DNA of 64,000 nucleotides from Allolobophora icterica (lineage: Eukaryota; Annelida; Clitellata; Crassiclitellata; Lumbricidae), in NCBI GenBank assembly GCA_963556255.1, contig OY744614.1, forward strand, positions 39,740,617 to 39,804,616, in the 5' to 3' direction. A program made the position numbers and the translations under genes. Below, one piece after another: positions 1-14,300 of this stretch (within the stretch, counting starts at the first letter, position 1; every line of letters begins with the position of its first letter). Below the pieces are notes generated by a model. The model worked only from the letters and a program-made list of their open reading frames with translations, ran no database searches and was not told where the DNA came from.

Positions 1-1687
1 TGATAGTAATTATAGAGAGTCAGCGTGTGTACGAACGCAATGATATAAATCTGGTCCAAAGTGCACACAAACTAGCAACTGCATGGTCACATAATCGTCG
101 TATGCTTAAATTCGTCGTTTATAGGCATTTTAACGCGATTAAAAACAGCGCAAAAAGTCAGTTGGCGAGACTGAGACAAGACGAATCGCTTGTGAAAAGC
201 GTAGATAAAAGATCCGAACACTTCAGAGCACGGAAAAACGAATATACTGTAAATCACAAGCTCAACATATGCGACTGCATGTCCGAAGCCACAGATTGTG
301 ACCATAATAATATTATGGGCATACAATCTTATTCAAACGGTCTTGGTATGCATTTAACTACTCGGGCCGAATTCGACTTTAAACCTCTGTTTTATAATTA
401 TAATTGCAAAGTAACCACAATTTTATGTAATATTTGAAGGCTCCTCGTTAGCACAGTATAAATCTCTTAGGTATAAATAATGTAATTATTTATACTGTGG
501 CGTTAGTCTCGGCGCCCAAACAGACTTCAAACGAGCCAAATGCAGAGAACCAGCGTACGAGAGTTCAACGATAAATTTGTTTCTGATCTGACAAACTGGC
601 GCAAAACAGATTTATCGTAATTATTGAAATTTCAAATAATGCATAACCAAAACAAAAATATTTAGTAGCATCGCATTTTGTTGATTTCTTCATTTAAAGT
701 TTTAGGATGTGATCAGTGTCAAGCCGATAATTATAGGTTGGTTATTTGGCAGGTTATTGAACTTGCTCACCTTATCGGATCCAGATGTAATCGACTTTTG
801 TAGCTCCTTTATCGCATGACAAAACTATGAGCTTCAGCGAATTTGCTTTGTGATCTGAACATTTTTTTGAAGTGCCGTATTTTTTAAACCTATTTTTCGT
901 CTCTAAACCACAGCTTGGCTCCCATCGAATTGCGGGATTCGATTTTAGTTCTTACGATACAAAATTATATGTTGTTTTGGCACAGCTGTGTTAGATCCAC
1001 ATTCCATTTTGTGAACATGGGCATTCGGCGTTATCCCTGCTTTGCTCTTTTCCACCAGAAGAATGAAGCTTTCCAAATGGACATGACTGGGTTCAGATTC
1101 ACTTAACCACCATTGTTTTTTTTACTTAATTGCAGAGTATGTTTTTTAAAATTGGTAAGGTGGAAGAAAGTTACCCAACGATGTCAACTGCTCAGACTTA
1201 ACCTGAAATTAGATCACATCCAAGAGTAATAATTAATTCTGTGTCGATGCTACTGACTAAAATAACCCATTCGATAGCTTGTGATGAAGTGAGCATGATG
1301 GGATGCTGAAATGTTAGGGGGCAAGCAGGGAGGGACATGAATTGTTTCGGTTGACTGGTTACCTGGGATTTTGTAGCTAGTAGTAGCAGTTGTTATAATG
1401 GCAGTGGTTAACATTATTTAATTGTACTAGTATTTGGGAGAGTGGTACTGGCAGCAGTTCACTTAGTTTAAATTTAGTGGCTTTGGCATATGAAGCTAAT
1501 TGAGACACTTGATAGTTTTACCAGAAGAATTCAGTTAGTTTTATTAATTAATTTATGATAATTGAACTCTGTTTTATTCAGCTGTTATCAGGTGATAGAT
1601 AGACTTATGCTCTGATCGAGTATTTGACATTGCATTTTAGATTTTGACACAAGCGAGAGTCTTAAATTGACTTTTCAAACTGATGAG
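1..1687. other. Upstream spacer, no supported gene
   Basis: No coding exon is supported here. An open frame at 27-437 begins with GTG rather than ATG and resembles no family I know. A 12-bp inverted repeat (CACAGTATAAAT at 452-463, complement at 488-499) encloses a second 10-bp one and could form a hairpin. The rest is AT-rich unique-looking sequence up to the target duplication of the MITE that starts at 1688. Confidence 0.5.
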
Positions 1688-2296
1688 CAGGGCTGTAGTC
1701 GAGGGTATACGCGGGTATACAGCGTATACTCGCCTCTAGAGACCGTATACTCGCCTCACAAAATATTTTAACTCATCTCTAATATGTTTCGGAAAACTAA
1801 CCATTAGCGTATACTCACCTCTAATTTGTTTTGAAAAACTAACTGGTAGCGTATACTAAAGCTGTACCGATGCATCGGGAGCATTCGTAATCGGGCCGAT
1901 TATTAGAGGAATCGGCATAATCGGTATCGGCGAAAAAGTATCGGCGCCGATGCAAATTATTTTACAGTTGACGTTTTTGCACAACAATCGTTACAAATAG
2001 AAAAATGAGCTCACGTATCTATGTTTTGTTTCTTATTATTAATTTATATTTAGCATTGCACTACTTAGCATACACCATAGAAACCAAGGACCTATTATAC
2101 ACAGGACTGGAAACTCCTTAATAGCCCTTATACAACGTCGTATGCGTAGTTTTGGGCGATAATAAAATAATCGGCTTCATACGCGGTATCGGCTATTAAA
2201 ATAATCGGCGATACGCGGTATCGGAATAATCGGCAAAAAGCCTTATCGGTACAGCTCTAGCGTTTACTCACCTCTTATTTTACCACTACAGCCCTG
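1688..2296. mobile_element. hAT-type MITE (GTATAC family), copy 1, host of a nested element
   Basis: The ends are inverted: CAGGGCTGTAGTCGAGG on the left and CCACTACAGCCCTG on the right. An exact 8-bp duplication, CTGATGAG, flanks it at 1680-1687 and 2297-2304 and fits the hAT preference nTnnnnAn. The interior repeats palindromic GTATAC motifs. No transposase frame is present. A second, unrelated MITE interrupts it at 1857-2259. It lies 63 bp upstream of the proposed CENPI start codon, so it may overlap that gene's promoter. Two relatives lie at 55598 and 56191. Confidence 0.85.
1857..2259. mobile_element. hAT-type MITE (ATCGG-rich family), nested copy
   Basis: The terminal inverted repeats are TAAAGCTGTACCGAT and ATCGGTACAGCTCTA. 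The element is 403 bp and is flanked by GCGTATAC / GCGTTTAC, an 8-bp target duplication with one change. It lies wholly inside the GTATAC-family MITE, so it inserted later. The interior is rich in ATCGG/CCGAT words. A second copy, 404 bp in the opposite orientation, lies at 41694-42097. Confidence 0.85.
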
Positions 2297-2359
2297 CTGA
2301 TGAGCTTTCTGAAACTGAGTGATGGTATTCTATTGTTGTTTTCTAAAGATGGCAACAAA

Positions 2360-5300
2360 ATGAGCAAAAGAAAGAAGGTAGTGGAGCAGGTGGGAAGGTC
2401 GCTGGAAGGAAATGCAGATTTAGAGACTTTTACAGATGTTACTGGAGCTGTGAATTACTTGAAGAAAAGTCAGTACTATTGCAAATGCTGTTTAAATAAA
2501 GTTTAAAGAAGTAAATGAATTTAAAGAATGGAATCATATCCTAATTTAAATTTAGTTAGTTTATATTACTGATAAGTTTGTTCACCTTAATATCTGTGGT
2601 TATAAAAAATAATACATGCATCAAAACATATATGCAGTTATACACACTCAAAACTTGTCAGCTGATGTTGACGCTATGTTAGCTGTGCTGGTCAACAATG
2701 TGTTAGTGACTTTAAGTGAATCAAACAAGCATTATATAAATATTCAAATGCATGCATTGCATACAAGCTGTAGCATACCAGGTTAAGAGCTGTCTTTATT
2801 TGTCACGGTTGACAATTTTCCTAAATTTTTGGGAACGGTTGCTGCAGAAACTGGATAATAAGAAACGTTGCCAGATTTCAAATGCCGTTTGCATCCAAGC
2901 TGACACAGGCTGTTTCGTTAACTGGCACTGATGTTTCAGGGTGCAGCGATGAAGTCACGGCTCGAGTTCGAGGCAACGTGAGTCTGAAGAGAGCTGTTGG
3001 TATAACAGAGAAAGTTGCTGGTGAAGTTGGAATATCTCCGGAGCATATTGAAATGTTGGTGGATGTTATCGGATGCTCAAAGCTTCGTAAGTTTCCTGTT
3101 TAGTGAAATGGTTAAGTTTTGTGCTTATTATAGGATAGTAAGTTTCATGGTAATAGATATTGGTTGACATAACTAAATACACGACAAATGCGCTAGTATC
3201 AACTCTGCTTTGTCAGGTGATGTGAACAGGTAAGTCTGTACATTTTTTTATGAGTTCATGCATGCACATGGAATTTTTTGTTAAATAATTTATTTCCTTC
3301 TGTGTGGTCTGTTTGCATTATACTGTGGTGTTGATGTTAAGTTAAACCATCAAAGGAAGTAAAATGTGGGAATGTTAGTCTAACCATTTGCAGACAGGGA
3401 GGGCGGGGCAGTATCAGGAGTTGAATTTGGAAATGTTCAGACAAAATCCATTGATTTCAGCTATCAACGAAGAGACATGTCTGGTATGGTGTGTAGCCTC
3501 AGCTAGGTTGAAGTTTGCCTTAGTCATCATTGTCTGTTATATGGCTGAGATGTAAACATGAGATCAATTTTATGAAGGTTATATTTGCATTTAATTTACA
3601 ATGGAGCCTCCTTACACAGCCCTTTCTGTCTGGACGTGACATCAAGGACCACTTTATAACAAGGGTTTGTTATAACGAGGTCTCAGGTCATTTTCTAAAG
3701 CTGAACTAAATTGGGATGTGCTTGCCTGACCGTGTCATATCAGAATCAATGGCATTATTCAGTGGTGCATATTGATTTGGTTTATTTCAGCCAAGACCAT
3801 GAACCACAAATTGATTAAATCGCTCATACCGTGCTCTGTCGTCCCTCACGTCGCTATCTTAAAGACAATCTCCTGGATGACGACCAGCCTTCTGCCACCA
3901 GATACAAAGGTCAGCTCTAGGTCAAAGAATTAATTTCATATTCTATCAGTCATCATTTGATTAGCTTCCTTAAAATTTTTAGTATCAAGCACCTTTGACT
4001 TCATGACTATCACTGCTTCAATTCTTTCTTCTTTTGTTGGTATATACTAGAAACTCGTTATAGCGCACATGATCATAACATGAATCCTGATATAATGAAG
4101 TCAGGATGGATCCCAAATTTAATTCACCTATGGAAAATAATTCTTTAATCGTGACCTTGATATGACTTCCAAAGACGACACTATAATGAATTTCCGAAAT
4201 AGTTGAATTATGTATGGCCTTTAACAGTTTCTACTAAAAGGCTTTTAAAATTACTTTGTTTAAAGCTGTAATATTTCCTACTTCTATTTTGATATCTTCC
4301 TGCTTTTAATTTGGTATCTTCCTGCTTTTAATTTGATATCTTCCTGCTTTTAATTTGGTATCTTCCTGCTTTTCATTTTCATACATATGTGTTCTGTGCA
4401 TTATTTGTTTATATTCTTTTTTGATGTAGGCTCTGTTGTTGCGGTGGATGCTGGTCGTCTTCAATCACATCGATGATAAAGAAACCTTGCACCGACTTTA
4501 CAGTTTTCTATTTCTTTTCATCGAAAATACTGTCATGGTATAATGTGCTTACCTGTTGTTATATTTGTCAGTCATCTTGTTTAACTAATGAGTTTGACTT
4601 CAGTCTCAGATAATTATAATCATAAATGATCAGTTTCAATTAATTTAACTCTAACTAAGAAATTGTCTTGTTCGTATTTGTCTTAGAAGTCTTGTAACTG
4701 TAAGTATTAAAAGTTATCGTGAGGCATAAACTAAAAATTTAATGAATTTCATAATTATTATTGTTGTTTTATTAGTAATGTTATTATTATTATTGGCCCT
4801 TTTGTTGCAAATTTAGAAATTAAACTGAAAATATGCTGTTACGTTAATAGGGTTGGTGCGTCAAATGGATAAATCTTCCCAGTGTGTAGTTTGGTATTGA
4901 TAATTCTTGTTTTGTTTCCCAGCTCATGAAAACTGTGCTACAGCTAGAATTCTAAGTATCTGTCACTGTTATTTGTGGTTCACAGAGGCCTCACCTTTGT
5001 CACCTTCTTTATCTTCTCACAAGAAAAGAGGACGTTCGTCTTTTTCGAATTCGTGCGCTACTTCAAATTCACCAGACATCGGTGTGTCTTCATATTTGCT
5101 GTTTATGCTAGTTGTTTATGCTCTTAATTCAGTTATTTTATTAGATTGTCAGTTAATAAATCGGTATATTTTATCATTAAAAATTACTTAAGGTAAAACT
5201 TTAATGCATAATGTTTTTGTCATTATAGTTCTGTACCTGCATCCTTTGCGATGCTCTGATTCTACATTTTGGATTGCTCTTGCTGTGCGATCAGATAAAA

Positions 5301-8300
5301 GTGTTAATATTGTACTGAGGAATATTATCCCCGGTTTAATGTAAAGAGATATAATCAATTACTATAAGCTTTTACGGGTGCAGGGAATGGTGCTGCATTC
5401 AGTTTACTATTTAACAGAGCTATGATCAGTTGTTGATTGGAGTCATATTGCCATTGTAGGTGCTGATTTATATAGCACCTCTTCAAGAAAACTCAGAGGG
5501 GCCTGACCTCAGTATAGAAGATGACAATCGATTAGAATGGTCTTCAACCGCTTGCGAAATAGAGTCATAGAAAGTAGGTGTCATGTTACTGATGTGTTTT
5601 TCTGTTGTGCTTTCAGGTACCGCAATCACACATACTTGGTCTTCTTTCTGTATACAAGCTGTACTGTCCTCATTTGGTGGCCATTTCGATTGCCAAGACA
5701 CGAAAGGTAAACATGTAGTTATTTCTTTCAGTGATAATAAGTATGATTCTGGTAATAATATTCATCATCAAAAACATGATCGTCATGCACTTTGGATCTG
5801 ATTTAATCAAACCACTGCTCTAATAGTTATCAGCACAAAACTTAAATATGGCAATAATGGTAATGATGCAACTGTTTGTATTATGCTTGTCTAACTGTGG
5901 TATGTGATTTAACAGATTTTTTAAAAATTTAAAAGCATTTAGTTGTTTTTATATTATAGCGATAGAAAATGTGTAGAGATTTTAGAGCATTTAGTTGTGT
6001 TTGTATTATGCAATAGACAATGTATATAGCAGTGTGGTAATTTTCATCAGTGATATCTTAGATGAACAATTTCTTTATTTGTTTTAGGTCTTTTTCCGCC
6101 AGACGGACGCAGTCTGGTTGGCTAAAGTTCGCAAAGTGTTGAACACAAACGGTCCAACTGGTAGCCTTTCAGATAATACAGCAGATCTGCTCCCTAAGCC
6201 AGCCGACTTCTACGTGGCTTCCCAGGTGTCTTAATTCATTTTGCTTCCTGTTGAGCTTTATGTGATTGCACAGAACTGAACATTTATATAGTGCCGCTCA
6301 AAGAACAAGACTAATCTGAGGCTCTGTCTACGCTAGCCTGTGTGATGTTAAAGGTCATTGAGAACTAGGATTGCAGCAGTTAACAAAACAATGTACAGTA
6401 AACTAGGAGAGTCAGAAGTGGCAAACACATGCGCTTGCATGGAGTTCAAGCAACGGTTTAAAGTTAACAGAACATTCAAGGCTGTCTGCATTTACCATAA
6501 ATTGATTTTTAGCTGCATGTTGAGTGGTTGTAAATGGAAAGGGATTCACTTTTAAAAGACCCGTATCATTATCAAAGGTATGTTTAGCCATTAGTGCTCT
6601 TTTTGGACTTGTATGTGGCACGTGGCTCAAGTGGAAAAGCTTTGGCTATAATCAAATTAAATCTAATTCATTGCACCATTGTTATATGGCCTTTGTCATT
6701 TTTTTGCATTGTCGTTCAGCATTTGACACCGATGCTGTGTTGTAGTGGTTTGTGAGGAATACTGAGTGCTTTCTTCTCAAAGAGGCAAACGATAAGTGTG
6801 TCATTATCGTAATTATATCTGTAACAGAGCGTTTGTAGTGTATCACAAGAATCTATCAGATGCATATAGCAGTTGCTTTTCAAGGGACTTCTCCATATTG
6901 AGACTATCTGCTGACTGAACTGTAATTGGCAACCTGTTCTTTGGTTGAATGCCGTAGCAGCCTAAAAAGAAGAAGTCAGGTGAATTTGCAGTGCCTAGTC
7001 TACAAAACGTACGATCGTCTGGGGCAAATGGCCGGAAGCTTGTGCCATTTTCGCAAATCAAATCCTTCGAACAGCTGCTGAAGAATATCGACAGATTCGA
7101 AGTGAGCACAATTCAGTTTTCAACTGTACATATGTTGGTAATGATAGCTGGGCTGTGAGTAGTGTTCATCTGAAATCTTTCTTTGTCCTAGATAGGAGAT
7201 GCAGCTTCACTGGAAGACTATTCCAGGAGGCTGGGCCCATGACAGAGAAAGCCCAATATTGCATAATGGAAGTATGTACAAAAGGGAGAAGCAGGTTGCC
7301 ATGGACCGCGGTGTCGGCGGCCACAGCAGGCTGAGCCAGGGCGACAGAGCTCCAGTAGGATGGCAGAGTTCAATGACAGGGTAACAAGGAATTGCATGCT
7401 CAGTAAAGTGCTTAAAGTTGACTGCAGTGGTTTATTTTGTTTGTTTGTTTATTTGTGATTGGTCAGCTACCAAGTCAAGTTGGAGCGGTGCTAATGGATC
7501 TGAACTTTCAGCACATCCTTTCCTGTCTCCCAGACCCTGTTCTGCCCTTGCGCATTGGCTACTGGCTGAACCACATGCTCTACGAAGGTACCTGCTCAAC
7601 GTTAGACTGTCGAACCTTGGTGTATCTACTTAGAAGTTTTACATGCATGTAAAACCTTTGATGCTTGAAATTAATCAGTCTAAGTAACGTTCTGAATAAA
7701 TTGACTTGTTTTCAGAATACTCGAAGGTTGGATTAGATGCTTGTTAAGGTCACTTATTCCACCGTTGTTTTAGATGAAGTTTTATTATTTTACACATTGT
7801 TCTAGTTTTTTGTAAAAAAATTATGTTAAATGTAATGGTGATAACTCTTGAAATGGTAGTTGTGTAACTTGTGTTGACTTTTGTGTATGACAGAGTTTAT
7901 GAATACGTACACATCGAACGAGTTACGGCAGAAATATCTCTTGCGGATACTTGTGGAGCTCTCAGATTTTCTACAGGTATGCTCTGATGTGGCTTCCTTT
8001 AAATTTTTTTATGACAATATCCTAAACTCAGCTATATATGAATGGGTGCATGTGAAAAAACAATCAAAGCAAAGACATGGATAGCTGGAAAAATTAAGCT
8101 TCAGCAGTTCTGAATATCAGGTCTGTGTATAGAGCAAAAAGAAGGGATGTGTATAACTGGAGGTACTGAATTCCACAGAGATGGGAACAGTTTGAATTTT
8201 CAATTAAATCACAATAAACTGTTTTCCGGTCTTCCATCGCTCTGAGGTAGCCATCAAGTGATGCCTTACATATACGATTAAGGCTCTGCAGAAGTTGCTG

Positions 8301-11300
8301 GGTCAGAAGTATGGAACAAACAGTTGACCATCTGAAGCTAATGGAGGTTTCATGTGGTATGATGACTTGTGATCTGCCTAGTATTCATTATTATGTTTTA
8401 TCATCATTATTGATACAGGCGTTTATTTTGTTTCTGACTAGATTCTCGATATACTTACTATATTGCATTTGTATTTTTCTGTAGCGCTGGGATTTAAACA
8501 GAGTAGGGCATTGACATTATATTTGTTAAATTGCTTTAGGAAGGACTTCCAATATGTGACAATTTTCTGTCAACCTACCTTCACGTCTGGAATGGCACAA
8601 TCCACCGGAGTCTCGTCTTTAAGTTGATCTCACGATGCAGGCTGTACCAGTTTACTGGTTGGTACTGCTTGCTATCCCTTATTGAATTTTTTATGTTGAA
8701 CTATTTGCTGTGTTAATCTTTTTCTAATCTATTCTCCTGTAGCATTGAGTTTTAAACAGTTGAGCATTAACATTTGCAGCCGTAAGGGAGCCTTAAGATT
8801 CTGCAGCCTTAAGGTTGTAATATATTCTAAATATGTAAATATATGTGTGCATCAATTGTCTAGAAGCTCCCTTGACCTTCGATTAATGTAATAACAAAGC
8901 TATGGAGCCTTCAGATTATCTGTACTGTAATGTGGTGTGAGAGTATTTCTGTGCAGGGTCTTTCAACAGTTCATTGCTCAAGTGGATGATGGTGGATGTG
9001 GTAATATTTCAGAATTGAACGAGATGATTCTGGAACCGTTGCGCCAGCTTTTCTTCTGTTCGTCAGTCTACTTTAAGGTGTGGCTACCTGTTTAATTCAT
9101 TAATGGTGCTACAAATTCTGTTGAACTTGGACTGTAAATTGGGATCTTATTGGCATATACATTGTCCCATGTCTTGTTTGATGATGATAATGAACGTTTT
9201 CAGTTTTATCCCTTTTCATGGGATATCACTGTTAGTTTTGTACAATATTCTGCTATTTCGTTTTCATTTCAATGAATACTACGTTTGTTCGGTTACGACT
9301 GGCCAGGTCAGCTTTTGTGGCTTGGAAAGTTTCTGGCATGCATTGCTCTTTGTTACTGTTTCTCATCTAACTGATCTTCTGAAATGGTCAAGATTTCCTG
9401 ATACGTGTTTATGTACAATAAATGTATTGTGCATTATTTGGTGGCATTGTAGTTTAGCAGGACAAGTCATGCTTAGAATGGGTGATTAGATTGGGCTGTT
9501 GGCCCATGAAGCACGACTCTGTGCTTAATGTGCTATTGGATTACAGTTGTCTGTTGCTTTTTTGGTGTTCTCAATTACTGTATTGTTGAAGTGCTCATGT
9601 TTCACATGACTTTGGCATTTTCCTTGTTTATAAAGATTAGATTATGCCTTTTCTGGGAAACTTCTTAAAGGCACTCATCATTGTTTCTCCAATTTATCTG
9701 ATTATCTTGTTTCTATTGTTAGATTTCTATAGTTCGTGTTACCGGTTGGATCTGAACTTGGTTTGGATTTATTTTTGTCCAGAGCCAGATGATCATCTGT
9801 CTCACAGAGCTGCTTCAGAATTTTGCTCAGGTTGAATATCGACGCTACAAGTACACCGTAAATCTCCAGAAGCAACGTGCCTCCAGCTCCGACTATCTGC
9901 CAGACATGTGCGTGGGTTGCAATCGCTTGTATTAGTGATACAGTTGCGTCAAATAATGTAGCCGAATATTTTTTCATAATTTAGAAGTTAGTTTGCCTGA
10001 GCTAGACCATCATTCTTCATAATCTAGGAAGGCTGTGATGATTGTAGTTGCATTGGACTTTTCAGTGGTATGCAAGGCACATTCTATTAGATCTTTTGCT
10101 GGATCTGTCAAATAGATTTGCAGTTTTGATCAAATCAAATGAATCAAATATTCGTTTATTGATAAAAGTTTAACTTAGAAATTTATGTTACATTCATGCT
10201 TGTAGTCTATTTTGTTTGAACGACAGTTCTCCTTGTTGAATCGGGAGCACTACTGAGTTTTTCCTTGAAGTTGTGTTTTACAAAACTCGTTTTTGTTATA
10301 ATTGACATATTATAAAATAGTTAGATTCGAAAGTAAGTCAGTGAAAGTTTGTCCCTTTAAGTACCGCTGATTTGCAGCATTACTGCCACTAGTTATGAAG
10401 TTTTTCTGGTAAACAAATGTCCAGACCGTTATGTACAATATGGTGTGTTGGTTTCTCTTCTGTTACAGTTGTTCTGTTTTTTCACTTGAAGTCGAGGAAT
10501 TTTCAGCCTTAAGAACAATCCAAGACTTTATTCGTTTCGTTGACGCTGTATGTGTTGTTGGCTTACAGCAAGAGAACTCGAACCTAATACTGATACACTG
10601 CATTCTTGGGTTCTTTGAACAGGTATCAAAAGCATTTTTTGCAGATAAATATCCAGATTAACATCATTTATATATATATTATGTCTTTGAGGTTTTTAGC
10701 ACCTTTGTGAGGTTCTGTAAAGGTGCTATATAAATGTTATTGTAGAAAAAATGTAACACAAAATGTTGGTTAACACGAAGTGTGCTTCGTCTGTTCCAGC
10801 ATCAACTTAACATGAACTACAATACAAAACTTTGATAGCAAAGAATTGTGATCTATATTCAACACCTGTGAAATGGACGTCTATTTGTTTCAAGTTGCAC
10901 TTTTATTCCGGATATTTCTATAGCGCCTCTCGAAGTCAACTACTACTCAGAGGCGCTCCCGACTACAGCATTTGATACTGTGCCGGAATTTTCACGCCGA
11001 AGCGCCACGAGCAATTGCGAGTGAAGGACTTGCCCAAGGTCCGTACGCAGCGGCTAGAGTGGGATTCGAACCTGCAACCCTCCGGTCACAAGGCGCCGAA
11101 CTTACCACTGAGCCACCACGCCCCACTTGGTGCCTTTGCACTGGTGGAAGGTGAAATCTTGCTTTCAGCCTAACTTTACGACATACAGTTCATGTAATCC
11201 TTGGTCAATTTTGTGGCTAAACTCAGAAGATTGTGGTTCAGTTTCAAAGTTTGTTTCGTATATGGATGGCTCCTGAAGAGCCATTGTTGTTTCAAGACTA

Positions 11301-14300
11301 AATGCTGTACAGATTTATAAGCACGTAGTTGTGTTTACATTATGGCAATAGACAATGTATAGCAGTGATTGTTGACAGGTGGCTGGGCTATACACAACGT
11401 ACGGTGTACCGCTGTTCTCTGTACCCAGTTATGGCATCTGGTATGCTTGCCTCTTCCACCAGAGTGCCATGGTCATTGCCAGGCTTTGTGCAATTGTCTG
11501 CAAGTAAGTCATCTACTTAGTGAAATGGTTTCTCAGTCAAAGTAATTGTATTTGTAACAATTAAAGAGGGTCAAAATCGTTTTTGTACGCCAGAGGAATT
11601 AGTTGTGTTAAATTCTACTGTAATAAAACCAGGAAGACTACAGCTATCATGTTACCTCCCCTTCCTTATGTGGACATATAGGTATGACTTTGAACCCTGG
11701 ATTTACTAAAGGGTTTGTCAGAGTTGAATGCAGAATAGAATTGTAATCACACATATACATAGTAACTTTAAAAGGAGGCTGTTCAGAGGTCTTACAGTGC
11801 AAAACTACGTACTGTCAGCAGACTTGTGACTGACTAGATGTAACAGATGTAAGTCAGCCTCTCGTAGGTTAGTAAGCAGTCAATTACAGAATGATTGGCT
11901 GACCATGGCAATACTATTGTGCAGTAGCTAAACAACTACTAGTTAATAACACTGAATCAAACTGTACTGTAGCAGAAAATTTGCAATGATAGGTACCGCG
12001 AAGCATATGCTGCCTTGCGCAGCAGCAGTCAGCATCTGACGGAAGATGAACAGATCAACCGGAAGCAGTCGTTGCACCAGTCCATCGGCGTCATAAATGG
12101 TTACATGACCGATATGTGCGACATGTTATGGCGAAACCGTGCCTTCAAGGCCAACTCTTCCGTCGACACGGTCTTCCGCCTCGTCTCTGCCGATGTTATT
12201 AATCAGCTGGAAATCCAACGCCCAAATTCACGATTTTCAATTTACTTGAACCGGGCATTTCTTGGATTTTCCAACAAATTTCTCAAGGTGATAAATATTT
12301 ACTTTTGTAACAATGCTCTCGTGTTGTCTATGTATTTATTTATTTATTTAAGGCAGCCTGTCATATGACCCACAGACCGATTACTGTATTGGTGTTTTTG
12401 TAAATACATACATAAACACTGGTATATATATGCTATAAGGCACAGCTGTGTACTTTTGGTTTGCAATTATTATACTTGGTTATCAGAGCTCGAACTGGGA
12501 CAGGCCATTGCTTCCGTCTGCTCCGTCAGTTCTTTGTTGCTCAGGTCCATTCTCAAAACTCCATTTCCGGTTGGATTACTTGTCACAGGCCTGTCTTTCT
12601 GATCTCATTGATCTCATGGACTTTGGCTCTATCTTATGGACTGTGGTAACTAACTGCAACTTTCAACTGATCAAATTTATTAGCGGTAATTACACTAGAT
12701 TATATGTGGATCCCTAATTGAATTCCCTTTCACCACCTCGTTTACAGCCTAACCATTTATTAATGCAATAATTGAATCTGCTGCCAGGGAGATTTTACAT
12801 GTAGAAAGGTATGTAATCAATCGGGAATATCGCATGGAATATTCTCGTTTTGGATGATTTAATAACACTTACAATCATCACCGCATGGCAACCGCCATGT
12901 GGTTGGTAACAACTAAAAAAGAACAGTGCGGAATTTACATGTGCTTCTACTGTAAGCCATCAGAACTCGACTAAAGATTCCAGGAACACAGCATCCATTG
13001 CCAAGAATATCGTGGATGCAGTCGTCTCGGGCACTATACTTCAAATATGTGAAATTTTTGCAGCATCGGCTACCAATGAGCTCGCCATTCCTCGAGCGGT
13101 TTACTATACTGAAGCAAGCGTCAGAAGCGCTCATAGTAGCTGCTAATAGCTGACGAGCCATTTTGGGCTTTTCCTGATCCAATGACAGTAACATTTAACG
13201 TCAACTGTCTATTTTTGTAAAATGTGCATTTGACTTGCATTATTAAAAGATTACTTACTATGTAATGAATTATAATTATTTACGCATGTACTATGCACAT
13301 TTTACATATATGCAGTATACCGTGTATAAACTTATGCATATTGTGTTTCGTGTAAAATTAGCACGTCAATTAACAGAAAATGTTTTCGGATATTTTAGAG
13401 TAACCCTAGCAGTAACAATCAAGTTGTTAATCCTGCTGCCATAAAGGTAAGGATTGCCTCGTCTTTTATTTATAAGAAATCAGAGTTGCTCTTTTGAACT
13501 ATCATGAGTTCTAAGTATTGTTTTCAAGCCTATTTCTTACTCATTTGCAAAAAGTCTTGCAACATCAAATGCTTTAACGACGTTGATGTTGCAGGAACAA
13601 CATGATGTGTCAGATACATTTGGACAGTCTGAGAATCTCATATTTATTTTCTTCCCTGAAGCTAAGACTTTTAAAGCTAAAACAGACACTTTCCAATTAA
13701 TTTTACTTTATCATTTATGTATTAAAATTTTGGTATAAAAACGTGTCACAACTAAAGGCAATTCCTCTTTAACCCTTTAACGACGAGAGGGGTTAGCTTT
13801 CCACATATTTTATATATATCCATATATTTTATATGCTTATCATTAAAGTGTTAAAAGATATCCTAAAAACTAGACTCAAAATATTTGTTGATATTTATTA
13901 GTAGCAATATCATCCAGCAAAAAGTAAGTAAAAAAGTATTTAGGCAAGGTAAATTTGAAGGTAATTATGAAATTAGAATTAGACAACTTAATTAGAATTA
14001 GGAAAATTTCGGTTTGCTAATTAATTAGAATTAGCTACCAAGCTAATCGATTAGTTTCTAATTAATTACCCATCACTACTACTGAACATTGTACTCTCTG
14101 CAAGTCACTGTACATTGTCACTCAATCACAGAACAAAAGGCAAAGTGCATTATGAGCTGATTGTTATAGCATCCAAAGCTTAAGACCGATGGCCGAATGT
14201 CTTGAAAGCAACTTCCAAAATTTGACAAGTTATAACTCACAAGGGGATGGAGGAAAATTCCACAGGGGGTATGTGGGTGAATCATTTTTTGTTCTGAAGT

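Noticed and set aside
27..437. 136-codon open frame at the left edge.
   Set aside because: It starts with GTG, has no recognisable domain and no supporting splice partner.
9880..9960. A shifted reading frame (CQTCAWVAIACISDTVASNN) that seemed to continue CENPI exon 13 and suggested a frameshift.
   Set aside because: A GTGCGT donor at 9908 and the acceptor at 10468 join in phase. The next exon gives a better match to the family (SALRTIQDFIRFVDAV), so the shifted frame is chance.
10972..11154. Frame containing RVGFEPATLRSQGAELTT, and the matching one at 42454-42642.
   Set aside because: This is the translation of the tRNA-derived SINE, a frequent false gene call.
12448..12717. An open frame with KLHFRLDYLSQACLSDL resembling the CENP-I C-terminus.
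   Set aside because: The exons at 13399-13446 and 14514-14675 are phase-perfect and align better (CKDIYLEFLDQENVHGISEF). Including this frame would end the protein early.
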